Assembly: GCA_002433335.1 (NCBI GenBank)
Contig: DJHY01000141.1
Coordinates: forward strand, 1-5,233
From: Rhodospirillaceae bacterium UBA6608
GTDB taxonomy: Bacteria > Pseudomonadota > Alphaproteobacteria > Rhodospirillales_A > Casp-alpha2
Reading direction: 5' to 3'
Length of the DNA: 5,233 nucleotides
Shown: one piece after another, positions 1-5,233 of the stretch
How the letters are laid out: every line of letters starts with the position of its first letter
Numbering within the stretch: the stretch's first letter is position 1
Notes under the pieces: model-generated
The model's input: the letters and a program-made list of their open reading frames with translations, nothing else
What the model was told of the DNA's origin: nothing
The model's database searches: none
Made by a program: the position numbers and the translations under genes

Positions 1-564
1 CTGATCTATGACAGCCCGGAAGGCAAATCCGTCCGGCCGGTGCGTGTCCGCGCGGTTCATATGGGCGCCGACGTCGCCGTGATCGCAGGCCGCGCCACCC
101 CACGGGCACCCGCCGTCGCCTTGGCCCGATCCCTGAACGGCGAGGTCGATGCCTTTCACGTCGGCTACCCCAAGGGACGTCGCGCCGCCCTTCATTCGAC
201 CTATATCGGGCGGTCGCGGATGATCGGCTTCGGGCGCTTCCGCAATGACGAGGAAGTCGCCGTCTGGGGCGTGGTCGAACGCTTTCCCAAAGACCTTCCC
301 GGCTTCGCCGGGATCAGCGGAGGGCCCGTCTTTTCCAACGACGGGCGAGTGATCGGCATTTCCGTCGCCGGGTCGGACCGGCGCGGGCGGATCATGGCCA
401 GCTTGCCGAAAAGCTTCTGGTATGTGTTGGAAATGACCAGCCACGCCCAACCGGGCAGCGGCGACATCGCCTTCACCCCCGATAACTTTCGGCAGGTCGG
501 GGAAAAGCTGCTCGACGATTATCGGGTCGCCCGGGTGTATTGCCTGGTCCGGAAATCTTCCTGA
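1..564 (+). CDS. Trypsin-like serine peptidase, C-terminal part (5' end off window)
   Basis: The frame is open from the first base and ends at a TGA at 562-564, so 187 residues of a longer protein are visible. Seen: GISGGPVF at about residues 104-111 matches the nucleophile loop of trypsin-like (chymotrypsin-fold) peptidases, with the catalytic Ser at residue 106 (codon 316-318). It is followed by a typical DGRVIGIS strand. Upstream, ADVAVI (Asp at residue 24) fits the catalytic Asp segment, and a VGYPKG turn lies between them. The catalytic His and any signal peptide would be off the left edge. The usual GDSGGP reads GISGGP here, which is common in the HtrA-like/Trypsin_2 type. No PDZ domain follows; the last roughly 50 residues are a short tail with no recognised domain. 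Such proteins usually act in the periplasm or envelope, but location cannot be judged here. The gene converges on the AlgH-like gene with a 16-base gap. The peptidase fold is well supported; the substrate is unknown. Confidence 0.8.
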   Translation: MIYDSPEGKSVRPVRVRAVHMGADVAVIAGRATPRAPAVALARSLNGEVDAFHVGYPKGRRAALHSTYIGRSRMIGFGRFRNDEEVAVWGVVERFPKDLPGFAGISGGPVFSNDGRVIGISVAGSDRRGRIMASLPKSFWYVLEMTSHAQPGSGDIAFTPDNFRQVGEKLLDDYRVARVYCLVRKSS

Positions 565-580
565 TCCCGGTCGGCTGCTG

Positions 581-1207
581 CTACATCGGCACCCCGGCGT
601 TGGCATGGGCGCGGCTCCATTTGGCATCGTCGTCCGTACCGAAAACGGTTTCCTCGTCATAGGGGGCGATTTCCCAATCGCCGCGACGGAGCTCTTCTTC
701 CAACTGGCCGCCGCGCCATCCGGCATAGCCCAATAGGATCAGATAGCGGCGCGGGCCCTTGCCCCGACCGATGTCCTTGACCGCGTCCAGGCTGGCCGTC
801 ACCGCGACCGCCCCTCGGATCATCGCCGTATTCTCGGTCTGGTAATCGTTGGTATGCAGGACGAACCCCGCCCCCCGGTCGACCGGGCCGCCGCGATGGA
901 TGCGGATATCGCCGGAGATATCGTCATCGTCGGCAGGCGGATGGCCCAGGCCGATCAGGAAATCCCGCACCGGGCCGCCGCCCAGGGGCTGATTGACGAC
1001 CAGGCCGATCGCCCCCTCGCGGTCATGATCGGCCAGATAAATCACGACCCCGGCGAACCGGGGATCGGGCATGGATGGCCCAGCGACCAGCAACTGCCCC
1101 GAATAATAGGGACCGTTCTGCGGCCGGGAGGTCTCGTCGCTTCGCACCGGTGAGACCAGCGCCATCACGGCGATCAAAGCAAGAAGTCGGATCATGGGGT
1201 GGAGCAT
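581..1207 (-). CDS. YqgE/AlgH family (UPF0301) protein with apparent signal peptide
   Basis: A 208-residue protein. Seen: LVAGPSMPDPRFAGVVIYLA and DREGAIGLVVNQPLG (residues 40-75), then HRGGPV (about 104-109), FVLHT (115-119) and GYAGWRGGQLEEEL (160-173). These are the ordered hallmarks of the YqgE/AlgH family, whose molecular function is not settled; AlgH was named for an effect on alginate regulation in Pseudomonas. Start choice: ATG at 1207 has AGGAG on the minus strand at 1219-1215 with a 7-base spacer. The longer GTG start at 1225 and the internal ATG at 1195 lack a comparable site. From 1207 the N-terminus is MLHPMIR, a hydrophobic run (about residues 8-20), then V-R-S/D-E, which resembles a Sec signal peptide cleaved near residue 23. 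Family members usually begin close to the LLVA strand without this leader, so an exported or membrane-anchored variant is inferred. It lies 21 bases downstream of the DUF2125 gene, probably in one operon. Function unknown. Confidence 0.9.
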   Translation of the reverse strand: MLHPMIRLLALIAVMALVSPVRSDETSRPQNGPYYSGQLLVAGPSMPDPRFAGVVIYLADHDREGAIGLVVNQPLGGGPVRDFLIGLGHPPADDDDISGDIRIHRGGPVDRGAGFVLHTNDYQTENTAMIRGAVAVTASLDAVKDIGRGKGPRRYLILLGYAGWRGGQLEEELRRGDWEIAPYDEETVFGTDDDAKWSRAHANAGVPM

Positions 1208-1214
1208 AGCAAAG

Positions 1215-1219
1215 CTCCT
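1215..1219 (-). promoter_or_regulatory. Ribosome binding site that fixes the AlgH-like start
   Basis: On the minus strand AGGAG is followed by CTTTGCT (7 bases) and then ATG at 1207-1205. This is the best Shine-Dalgarno match near any candidate start of the AlgH-like gene. It lies just past the TGA (1231-1229) of the upstream DUF2125 gene, which fits independent initiation on a shared transcript. It excludes the GTG at 1225, which lies upstream of the site. Confidence 0.75.
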
Positions 1220-1228
1220 GACCACCGG

Positions 1229-2311
1229 TCACGAGCCCCGGGGTGTGAACCAATCGACAGCCTTCAGCCGGAACAGCTTGACCGGGCCCAGGCTGAGGGT
1301 TCGGTCCTGCACCGTCAGCGGCACGTCCAGCGTCTTCGGCCCGCCGGGCGGCCCGTTGGCCAACAAGCCCAGGACGACCTGCACCGTGCCGGCCGTGCCG
1401 TCGTCCATCAGGCCCTGTTTGCGCAAGGCCTCGATGGCGGCGTTGAAGCCAGTGATCCGGGCCGCGAATGCGCCCTCGGGCTGGCCTTCGGGATCGATCG
1501 CCAGCGTGCCTTCGCCGCTTAGGCTCAATTCACCTTGGGCCAGGCCCAGGTGGCGGACCTCAACCACGCCGCCCGCGTCGCGCCATTGCAAGGCCGGATC
1601 GGGCCAGGGACCGGGCGGGACCGGGCCGTTCAGGGACAGGTCCAGGGTCAGGCGATCGATGGTATCGCCCAGGGCCGTCGTCAGGTCCGGCGGCAGGGTT
1701 ACCGTCTTGGCGTCCAACGACATCGGCAAACGGGGTCCAACGCTGGGTCCATTGGAGGTGGCTTCTTCCGGGGCGGCGATTTGCAGTAACAGGCCGCGCG
1801 CCAGGAACCGACGGCCATCGGCGACCAATTCGCCGTCGCTCAGGCCCAGCTCCAACCGGGGCAGGCGATTGGCCCCGCCCTCGCCCCAGCCTTCCAGATG
1901 GCGGGCGGTCAGGGTCGCAGCATGGGCCTGTCCGTCGCGCCCACGCCATTCGACATGATGCGCGCCCGGCGCCGACCAATGCAGCCGCCGCCAGTCCCAG
2001 GGCGTGCCGGACAGGCTCAGTTCCGGGCCGGCCCAGCTTCCGCCCGGCCAACGGGCGGCGGGTTGGTCCAGGCGGATGGCGATGCGAAAGGGAAAGCCGG
2101 TGGTCTCTGCGGATCCATGGGAAATCTCGACGCCATGGCTGCGTTGCGCCGCGATCCAGTCGGCCAACTGCCGTTCGGCCAGCCCGGCGACCACGAACCA
2201 GAACGCGACATAGCCCAGGACCACGGCCACCGGCAGGGCCAGGGCCGCATAACGTAGGCCCTTGGGGGCGGTGCGGAGTTTTTCCAGGATCGTATTGGGC
2301 GTCGGCATCAT
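1229..2311 (-). CDS. DUF2125 domain-containing membrane-anchored protein
   Basis: A 360-residue protein of unknown function matching the DUF2125 pattern common in Alphaproteobacteria. Seen: a short basic N-terminus, one hydrophobic segment at about residues 21-43, then AERQLADWIAAQRSHG and TGFPFRIAIRLDQPAARW (about 71-88), the recognisable family signature. Later come SGTPWDWRRLHWSAPGAHHV and repeated amphipathic beta-strand patterns such as LSLSGEGTLAID, as in large envelope proteins with repetitive beta structure. The topology suggests an N-in inner-membrane anchor with the bulk in the periplasm (inference). The start is one of two tandem ATG codons (2311, 2308); neither has a clear Shine-Dalgarno sequence, and TATAAC on the minus strand at 2322-2317 is too close for a normal leader. 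The gene is divergent from the ChaC-like gene and is followed by the AlgH-like gene, probably as a two-gene unit. The family call is made from remembered motifs, so it is slightly less certain than the reading frame. Confidence 0.85.
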   Translation of the reverse strand: MMPTPNTILEKLRTAPKGLRYAALALPVAVVLGYVAFWFVVAGLAERQLADWIAAQRSHGVEISHGSAETTGFPFRIAIRLDQPAARWPGGSWAGPELSLSGTPWDWRRLHWSAPGAHHVEWRGRDGQAHAATLTARHLEGWGEGGANRLPRLELGLSDGELVADGRRFLARGLLLQIAAPEEATSNGPSVGPRLPMSLDAKTVTLPPDLTTALGDTIDRLTLDLSLNGPVPPGPWPDPALQWRDAGGVVEVRHLGLAQGELSLSGEGTLAIDPEGQPEGAFAARITGFNAAIEALRKQGLMDDGTAGTVQVVLGLLANGPPGGPKTLDVPLTVQDRTLSLGPVKLFRLKAVDWFTPRGS

Positions 2312-2378
2312 GGCCCGTTATAGGCCGGACCGAGGCCGATACGGAAGAATTTGCGCGCTCGCCAGCGACATCCTATCA
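2312..2378. other. Divergent intergenic region between the DUF2125 and ChaC-like genes
   Basis: About 67 bases separate the two likely start codons, so promoters for both directions should lie here or within the opposing 5' coding ends. I see TATAAC on the minus strand (2322-2317), which resembles a -10 box, but there is no good -35 at the right spacing and it ends five bases before the DUF2125 ATG. No operator-like inverted repeat or riboswitch was seen. Promoter placement is not supported by sequence alone. Confidence 0.4.
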
Positions 2379-2933
2379 ATGGCGGCCATGGCAGGCACAC
2401 GCGCACCGACCGAGACCGGCGATTTCTGGCTGTTCGCCTACGGCTCCCTGATGTGGGACGCCGATTTCGCCCATGCCGAAACCCGCCCGGCGCGGCTGTA
2501 CGGTTATCACCGCGCGCTCTGCCTCTATTCCTTCGACTATCGCGGCACGCGGGACAAACCGGGCTTGGTCCTCGGCCTGGATCGGGGCGGATCGTGCCAG
2601 GGGCTGGCCTTTCGCGTCCGGGGACAGGACCGTGAGCCGGTCATGGCCCATCTGCACGCCCGCGAAACCTCCGAGGGCGAATACCACCTCAGGTGGCTTA
2701 AATTGTTTTTGAAGGACCGCCGGGAACCGGTGACGGGTGCGGCCTTCGTCGCCAACCACGCCAACGACTACTACGCGGGCAAACGCCCCGCCGACGAAGC
2801 CGCCCGCATGATCGCCCAGGGCCACGGGCGGCGCGGCCCCTGCGTCGACTACCTGCGCAACACCGTCGCCCACCTTAAGGAGATGGGCATTCGCGACCGG
2901 GCGTTGGAGCGTGTGCTGAGGAAACTCGTCTAG
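2379..2933 (+). CDS. Gamma-glutamylcyclotransferase, ChaC-like
   Basis: About 184 residues from ATG 2379. ChaC-family enzymes cleave glutathione to 5-oxoproline and Cys-Gly in the cytosol. Seen: WLFAYGSLMW (residues 17-26), the YGSL loop that binds the gamma-glutamyl group; the ARLYGYHRALCLYS segment; LHARE (about 92-96), whose Glu is in the position expected for the conserved acid; and GPCVDYLRNTVAHLKEMGI (about 153-171), matching the C-terminal ChaC pattern. Length is usual for bacterial members. The start is uncertain: ATG 2379 and ATG 2388 both lie just before the conserved domain and neither has a strong ribosome binding site. An ATG at 2310 would add 23 residues with no family resemblance and overlap the first codon of the divergent DUF2125 gene. 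The TAG stop at 2931-2933 overlaps the TAG of the convergent VOC gene. The family is well supported; specificity for glutathione over other gamma-glutamyl compounds is inferred. Confidence 0.9.
   Translation: MAAMAGTRAPTETGDFWLFAYGSLMWDADFAHAETRPARLYGYHRALCLYSFDYRGTRDKPGLVLGLDRGGSCQGLAFRVRGQDREPVMAHLHARETSEGEYHLRWLKLFLKDRREPVTGAAFVANHANDYYAGKRPADEAARMIAQGHGRRGPCVDYLRNTVAHLKEMGIRDRALERVLRKLV
2930..2933. other. Shared CTAG carrying the stop codons of two convergent genes
   Basis: The palindrome CTAG reads TAG at 2931-2933 on the plus strand (end of the ChaC-like gene) and TAG at 2932-2930 on the minus strand (end of the VOC gene). The two genes therefore overlap tail to tail by four bases. No hairpin-plus-T-tract terminator was seen on either side, so transcripts may run into each other's coding region. 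Confidence 0.9.
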
Positions 2934-3358
2934 GCCGGGAGAGAGATCGAGCCGTCTTCCGCGATAGGGAACAGCGGATTCCAGGCCACTTCCCATAAAT
3001 GTCCGTCCAGATCAGCGAAGTAACCGGAATAGCCGCCCCAGAACACGTCGGCGGCCGGTTTTACAAGCTGCCCACCCGCGGCGACAGCAGCCGCCAGCAC
3101 GGAGTCCACCTCGGCCTTGTCACGCCCATTGTAGGCGAGCGTTATGCCAGCAAAATCGTTCGGCCCCGGATCGCTGACCCCCGCATCTTCCGCAAGGGCT
3201 GCCCGGCCATACAACCCGAGGACCATGCCGCCAGCTTGGAAGAACACGACATGTTCGCTGCTAGGCCCACCGGCAACGAAACCCAAAGTTTCGTAGAACG
3301 TTCTGCTCCGCGCGATATCGGCAACGCCGAGCGTAATCAGGCTTATGCGCGGCTCCAT
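2930..3358 (-). CDS. VOC family (glyoxalase/bleomycin-resistance-like) protein
   Basis: A 142-residue single-domain protein. Seen: ISLITLGVADIARSRTFYETLGF (residues 5-27), the first beta-alpha unit of the vicinal oxygen chelate fold; VVFFQAGGMVLGLYG (about 37-51); then ITLAYN, an alpha-helical AEVDSVLAAAVAAGG stretch, VFWGGYSGYFADLDGHLWEV and AWNP, the second half of the fold. This is a common small subgroup often annotated only as glyoxalase-like. The first-strand metal-ligand position that holds His or Gln in glyoxalase I is not obvious, whereas the late Glu in HLWEV is present, so metal-dependent catalysis is doubtful; ligand binding or an unknown isomerase or lyase role are alternatives. 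The ATG starts four bases after the nrdJ stop with no clear ribosome binding site, suggesting translational coupling. The TAG stop at 2932-2930 overlaps the ChaC stop. Specific function unknown. Confidence 0.88.
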   Translation of the reverse strand: MEPRISLITLGVADIARSRTFYETLGFVAGGPSSEHVVFFQAGGMVLGLYGRAALAEDAGVSDPGPNDFAGITLAYNGRDKAEVDSVLAAAVAAGGQLVKPAADVFWGGYSGYFADLDGHLWEVAWNPLFPIAEDGSISLPA

Positions 3359-3362
3359 GCCG

Positions 3363-5233
3363 TCAGCCGCATTTGCTATAGCCGCAGGACGTGCAGGTGT
3401 CGCAGCCTTCCTGACGGATCAGGCTGGCCTGGGCGCATTTCGGGCATTGGCGGAACGGCGCGCCACCGGTCATCATGCCGCCCTCGGCCCCGCCGCCGAT
3501 GGCGACAGCCTTGGGCATTTCCTTGACGTCGCTGTCCTGCTTGTCCTTGTTCGGATTGGGCAGGAAGCCCGACTGGATCATGTGCTGTTCGATCACCCCG
3601 CCGATGGCCGCCAGCAGCGACGGCACGTATTTGCCGTTCATCCACTGTCCGCCGCGCGGGTCGAACACGGCCTTCAATTCCTCGACCACGAACGACACGT
3701 CGCCGCCGCGCCGGAACACCGCCGAGATCATCCGGGTCAGGCCGACGGTCCAGGCATAGTGCTCGGTGTTCTTGGAGTTGATGAAGATTTCGAACGGGCG
3801 GATACGGCCCTGATCGTCCATCACGTCGTTGATGGTGATGTAGATCGCATGGTCGCTTTCCGGCCAGCGGACCTTGTACGTCCGGCCCGGCAGCTCGCCC
3901 GGCCGGTCGAGCGGCTGGAACATGCGCACGACGGAGCCGGAGTCCCCTTCATCCACGGGCAGAACCTTGCGGGTCGCCGGTTCCAGCGGCAGTTCCGGCT
4001 CGTCCGCCTTGGCTTCCTTCTGGCTGTCCTTGACCTCGAGCACCGCGCCGGTGACGTCGTTGGGGCGATAGGTCGTGCAGCCCTTGCAGCCCAGGTCGTA
4101 GGCCTGCATGTAGACGTCCTTGAAGTCCTCGAACGAGATGCTTTCCGGCACGTTGATGGTCTTGGAGATCGAGGAGTCGATGTATTTCTGCACCGCCGCC
4201 TGCATCACCAGATGATCGTTGGGGCTAAGGCTTTGGGCATCGACGAAGGCGTCGGTCAGGACCGCATCCTCGCCGTACATCCGCTTGTACAGGCGATAGG
4301 CGTAATCGGTGACTTCTTCCTCGCGCCGGGTGCCGTCGGGCATCAGGACGTGGCGGGTGTATTTGAACGAGAACACCGGCTCCAGCCCCGAGGACACATT
4401 ATCGGCGAACAGCGAGATCGTGCCCGTGGGTGCGACCGAGGTCAGAAGCGCATTGCGGATGCCGTGTTCGGCGATCGCGTCTTTGACATCCTGATCCAGG
4501 GTCTGGACGTGCTCGCCGGCCAGATAGGCATCCTTGTCGAACAGCGGGAACGCACCCTTTTCACGGGCCAGATCGACCGAAGCCAGATAGGCCGAACGCT
4601 GGATCGCGCGCAGCCATTGTTCGGTCAGGCGCACGGCCTGCGAGCCGCCGTAGCGCGCACCGCACATGATCAGGGCGTCGGCCAGGCCGGTCACGCCCAG
4701 GCCGATGCGGCGCTTGGCCTGGGCCTCGTGGCGCTGCTGTTCCAGCGGGAAGTTCGAAACGTCGACCACATTGTCCATCATCCGCACGGCGGTGCGGACC
4801 AGCTTGTCCAGCGCCTCGGCGTCGATCCCGGCACCCCCTTGACCATCATTGGCTTGGAACGGGTTTTCGACCAGCCGCGCCAGGTTGATCGAACCCAACA
4901 GGCACGCGCCATAAGGCGGCAGGGGCTGTTCTCCGCAGGGATTGGTGGCGGAGATATCTTCGCAATAATGCAGATTGTTGCGGGCGTTGATGCGGTCGAT
5001 GAAGATCACCCCCGGCTCGGCATAGGCGAAGGTGCCGCGCATGATCTTGTCCCACAGTTCCCGCGCCGGAAGGGTCCGATAGACCGTGCCGCCGAAGGTC
5101 AGTTCCCAGCCCGCGTCTTCCTTGACCGCGCGCATGAAGTCGTCGGTCACCAGCACCGACAGGTTGAACATGCGCAGGCGGCCCGGCTCGCGCTTGGCCT
5201 CGATAAAGGCCTCGATATCCGGATGGTCGCAGC
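3363..5233 (-). CDS. nrdJ: Adenosylcobalamin-dependent (class II) ribonucleotide reductase, C-terminal part (5' end off window)
   Basis: Reduces ribonucleotides to deoxyribonucleotides with coenzyme B12, without oxygen or a small radical subunit; cytosolic. The frame is open to the right edge, giving 622 residues; the first visible ones read [19 protein letters not shown]. Numbering from the Met codon at 5171: [14 protein letters not shown] (77-90) holds the Asn, thiyl-radical Cys79 and Glu81, and 11 residues on Cys90, one of the active-site reducing pair. APTGTIS (247-253) is the substrate phosphate loop, SSGLEPVF follows, and [10 protein letters not shown] (361-370) closes the barrel. After a charged linker (about 375-425), residues about 428-532 fit the TSCPD domain of long NrdJ proteins. 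A Gly-rich linker (about 559-571) then leads to a Cys-rich tail (Cys576, 579, 590, 593, 596, 601; ending GYSKCG), expected to relay electrons to the active site. Full-length relatives are about 1200 residues, so roughly half is missing. Any promoter or cobalamin riboswitch would be off window. A VOC gene follows four bases after the stop. Confidence 0.97.
   Translation of the reverse strand, partial: CDHPDIEAFIEAKREPGRLRMFNLSVLVTDDFMRAVKEDAGWELTFGGTVYRTLPARELWDKIMRGTFAYAEPGVIFIDRINARNNLHYCEDISATNPCGEQPLPPYGACLLGSINLARLVENPFQANDGQGGAGIDAEALDKLVRTAVRMMDNVVDVSNFPLEQQRHEAQAKRRIGLGVTGLADALIMCGARYGGSQAVRLTEQWLRAIQRSAYLASVDLAREKGAFPLFDKDAYLAGEHVQTLDQDVKDAIAEHGIRNALLTSVAPTGTISLFADNVSSGLEPVFSFKYTRHVLMPDGTRREEEVTDYAYRLYKRMYGEDAVLTDAFVDAQSLSPNDHLVMQAAVQKYIDSSISKTINVPESISFEDFKDVYMQAYDLGCKGCTTYRPNDVTGAVLEVKDSQKEAKADEPELPLEPATRKVLPVDEGDSGSVVRMFQPLDRPGELPGRTYKVRWPESDHAIYITINDVMDDQGRIRPFEIFINSKNTEHYAWTVGLTRMISAVFRRGGDVSFVVEELKAVFDPRGGQWMNGKYVPSLLAAIGGVIEQHMIQSGFLPNPNKDKQDSDVKEMPKAVAIGGGAEGGMMTGGAPFRQCPKCAQASLIRQEGCDTCTSCGYSKCG

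Noticed and set aside
560..600. Possible bidirectional terminator between the peptidase and AlgH-like genes
   Set aside because: The gap is only 16 bases, and I could not find an inverted repeat with a stable stem or a T tract around it.
1194..1958. Plus-strand open frame of about 254 codons across the AlgH-DUF2125 junction
   Set aside because: Low-complexity Ser/Arg/Pro-rich translation with no recognisable motif, lying wholly antisense to supported genes.
2317..2322. TATAAC as the -10 box of a DUF2125 promoter
   Set aside because: No acceptable -35 hexamer at 16-18 bases, and the distance to the ATG allows only a leaderless transcript. Kept as a question rather than a feature.
1468..2451. 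Plus-strand open frame of about 327 codons antisense to the DUF2125 gene
   Set aside because: The translation is dominated by Arg, Pro, Gly and Ala with no domain pattern, as expected antisense to a high-GC gene. The minus-strand frame has a membrane segment and DUF2125 motifs.
2376..2996. Minus-strand open frame of about 206 codons antisense to the ChaC-like gene
   Set aside because: It covers the well-conserved ChaC domain on the other strand and runs into the VOC gene; its translation shows no family pattern.
2999..3526. Plus-strand open frame of about 175 codons antisense to the VOC gene and the nrdJ 3' end
   Set aside because: It spans two genes with strong family motifs on the minus strand, and its translation ends in an Arg/Pro-rich run typical of shadow frames.

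Overview
The window is high-GC, densely coded bacterial DNA. Its gene content points to an alphaproteobacterium, most likely a Rhodospirillales-type organism: a DUF2125 envelope protein, a long B12-dependent ribonucleotide reductase with a C-terminal TSCPD domain, a YqgE/AlgH protein and a ChaC-type gamma-glutamylcyclotransferase. The lineage is inferred from these protein types; no rRNA or other direct marker is present. I see no mobile element, CRISPR array, tRNA or rRNA, and no intergenic stretch longer than about 70 bases.

Layout from left to right: (1) the 3' part of a trypsin-like serine peptidase on the + strand, cut by the left edge (1-564). (2) A minus-strand pair transcribed leftwards, a DUF2125 protein (2311-1229) followed after 21 bases by a YqgE/AlgH-family protein (1207-581). 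The AlgH start is fixed by a good AGGAG ribosome binding site, which gives the protein an apparent signal peptide. (3) A plus-strand ChaC-like gamma-glutamylcyclotransferase (about 2379-2933), divergent from the DUF2125 gene. (4) A minus-strand pair transcribed leftwards, an adenosylcobalamin-dependent ribonucleotide reductase (NrdJ) cut by the right edge (5233-3363), then four bases later a VOC/glyoxalase-like protein (3358-2930). The ChaC and VOC genes share a 4-base CTAG that supplies the TAG stop on both strands.

Functionally this is mostly core or housekeeping DNA rather than an accessory island: dNTP synthesis (NrdJ), glutathione turnover (ChaC), a possible small-molecule-binding VOC protein, and three likely envelope proteins (peptidase, DUF2125, AlgH-like). 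The points most worth a second look are the apparently exported AlgH-family protein, its pairing with the DUF2125 gene, and the tight nrdJ-VOC junction. I did not find convincing evidence of a new multi-gene system. The long antisense open frames over DUF2125 and the other genes look like high-GC shadows.
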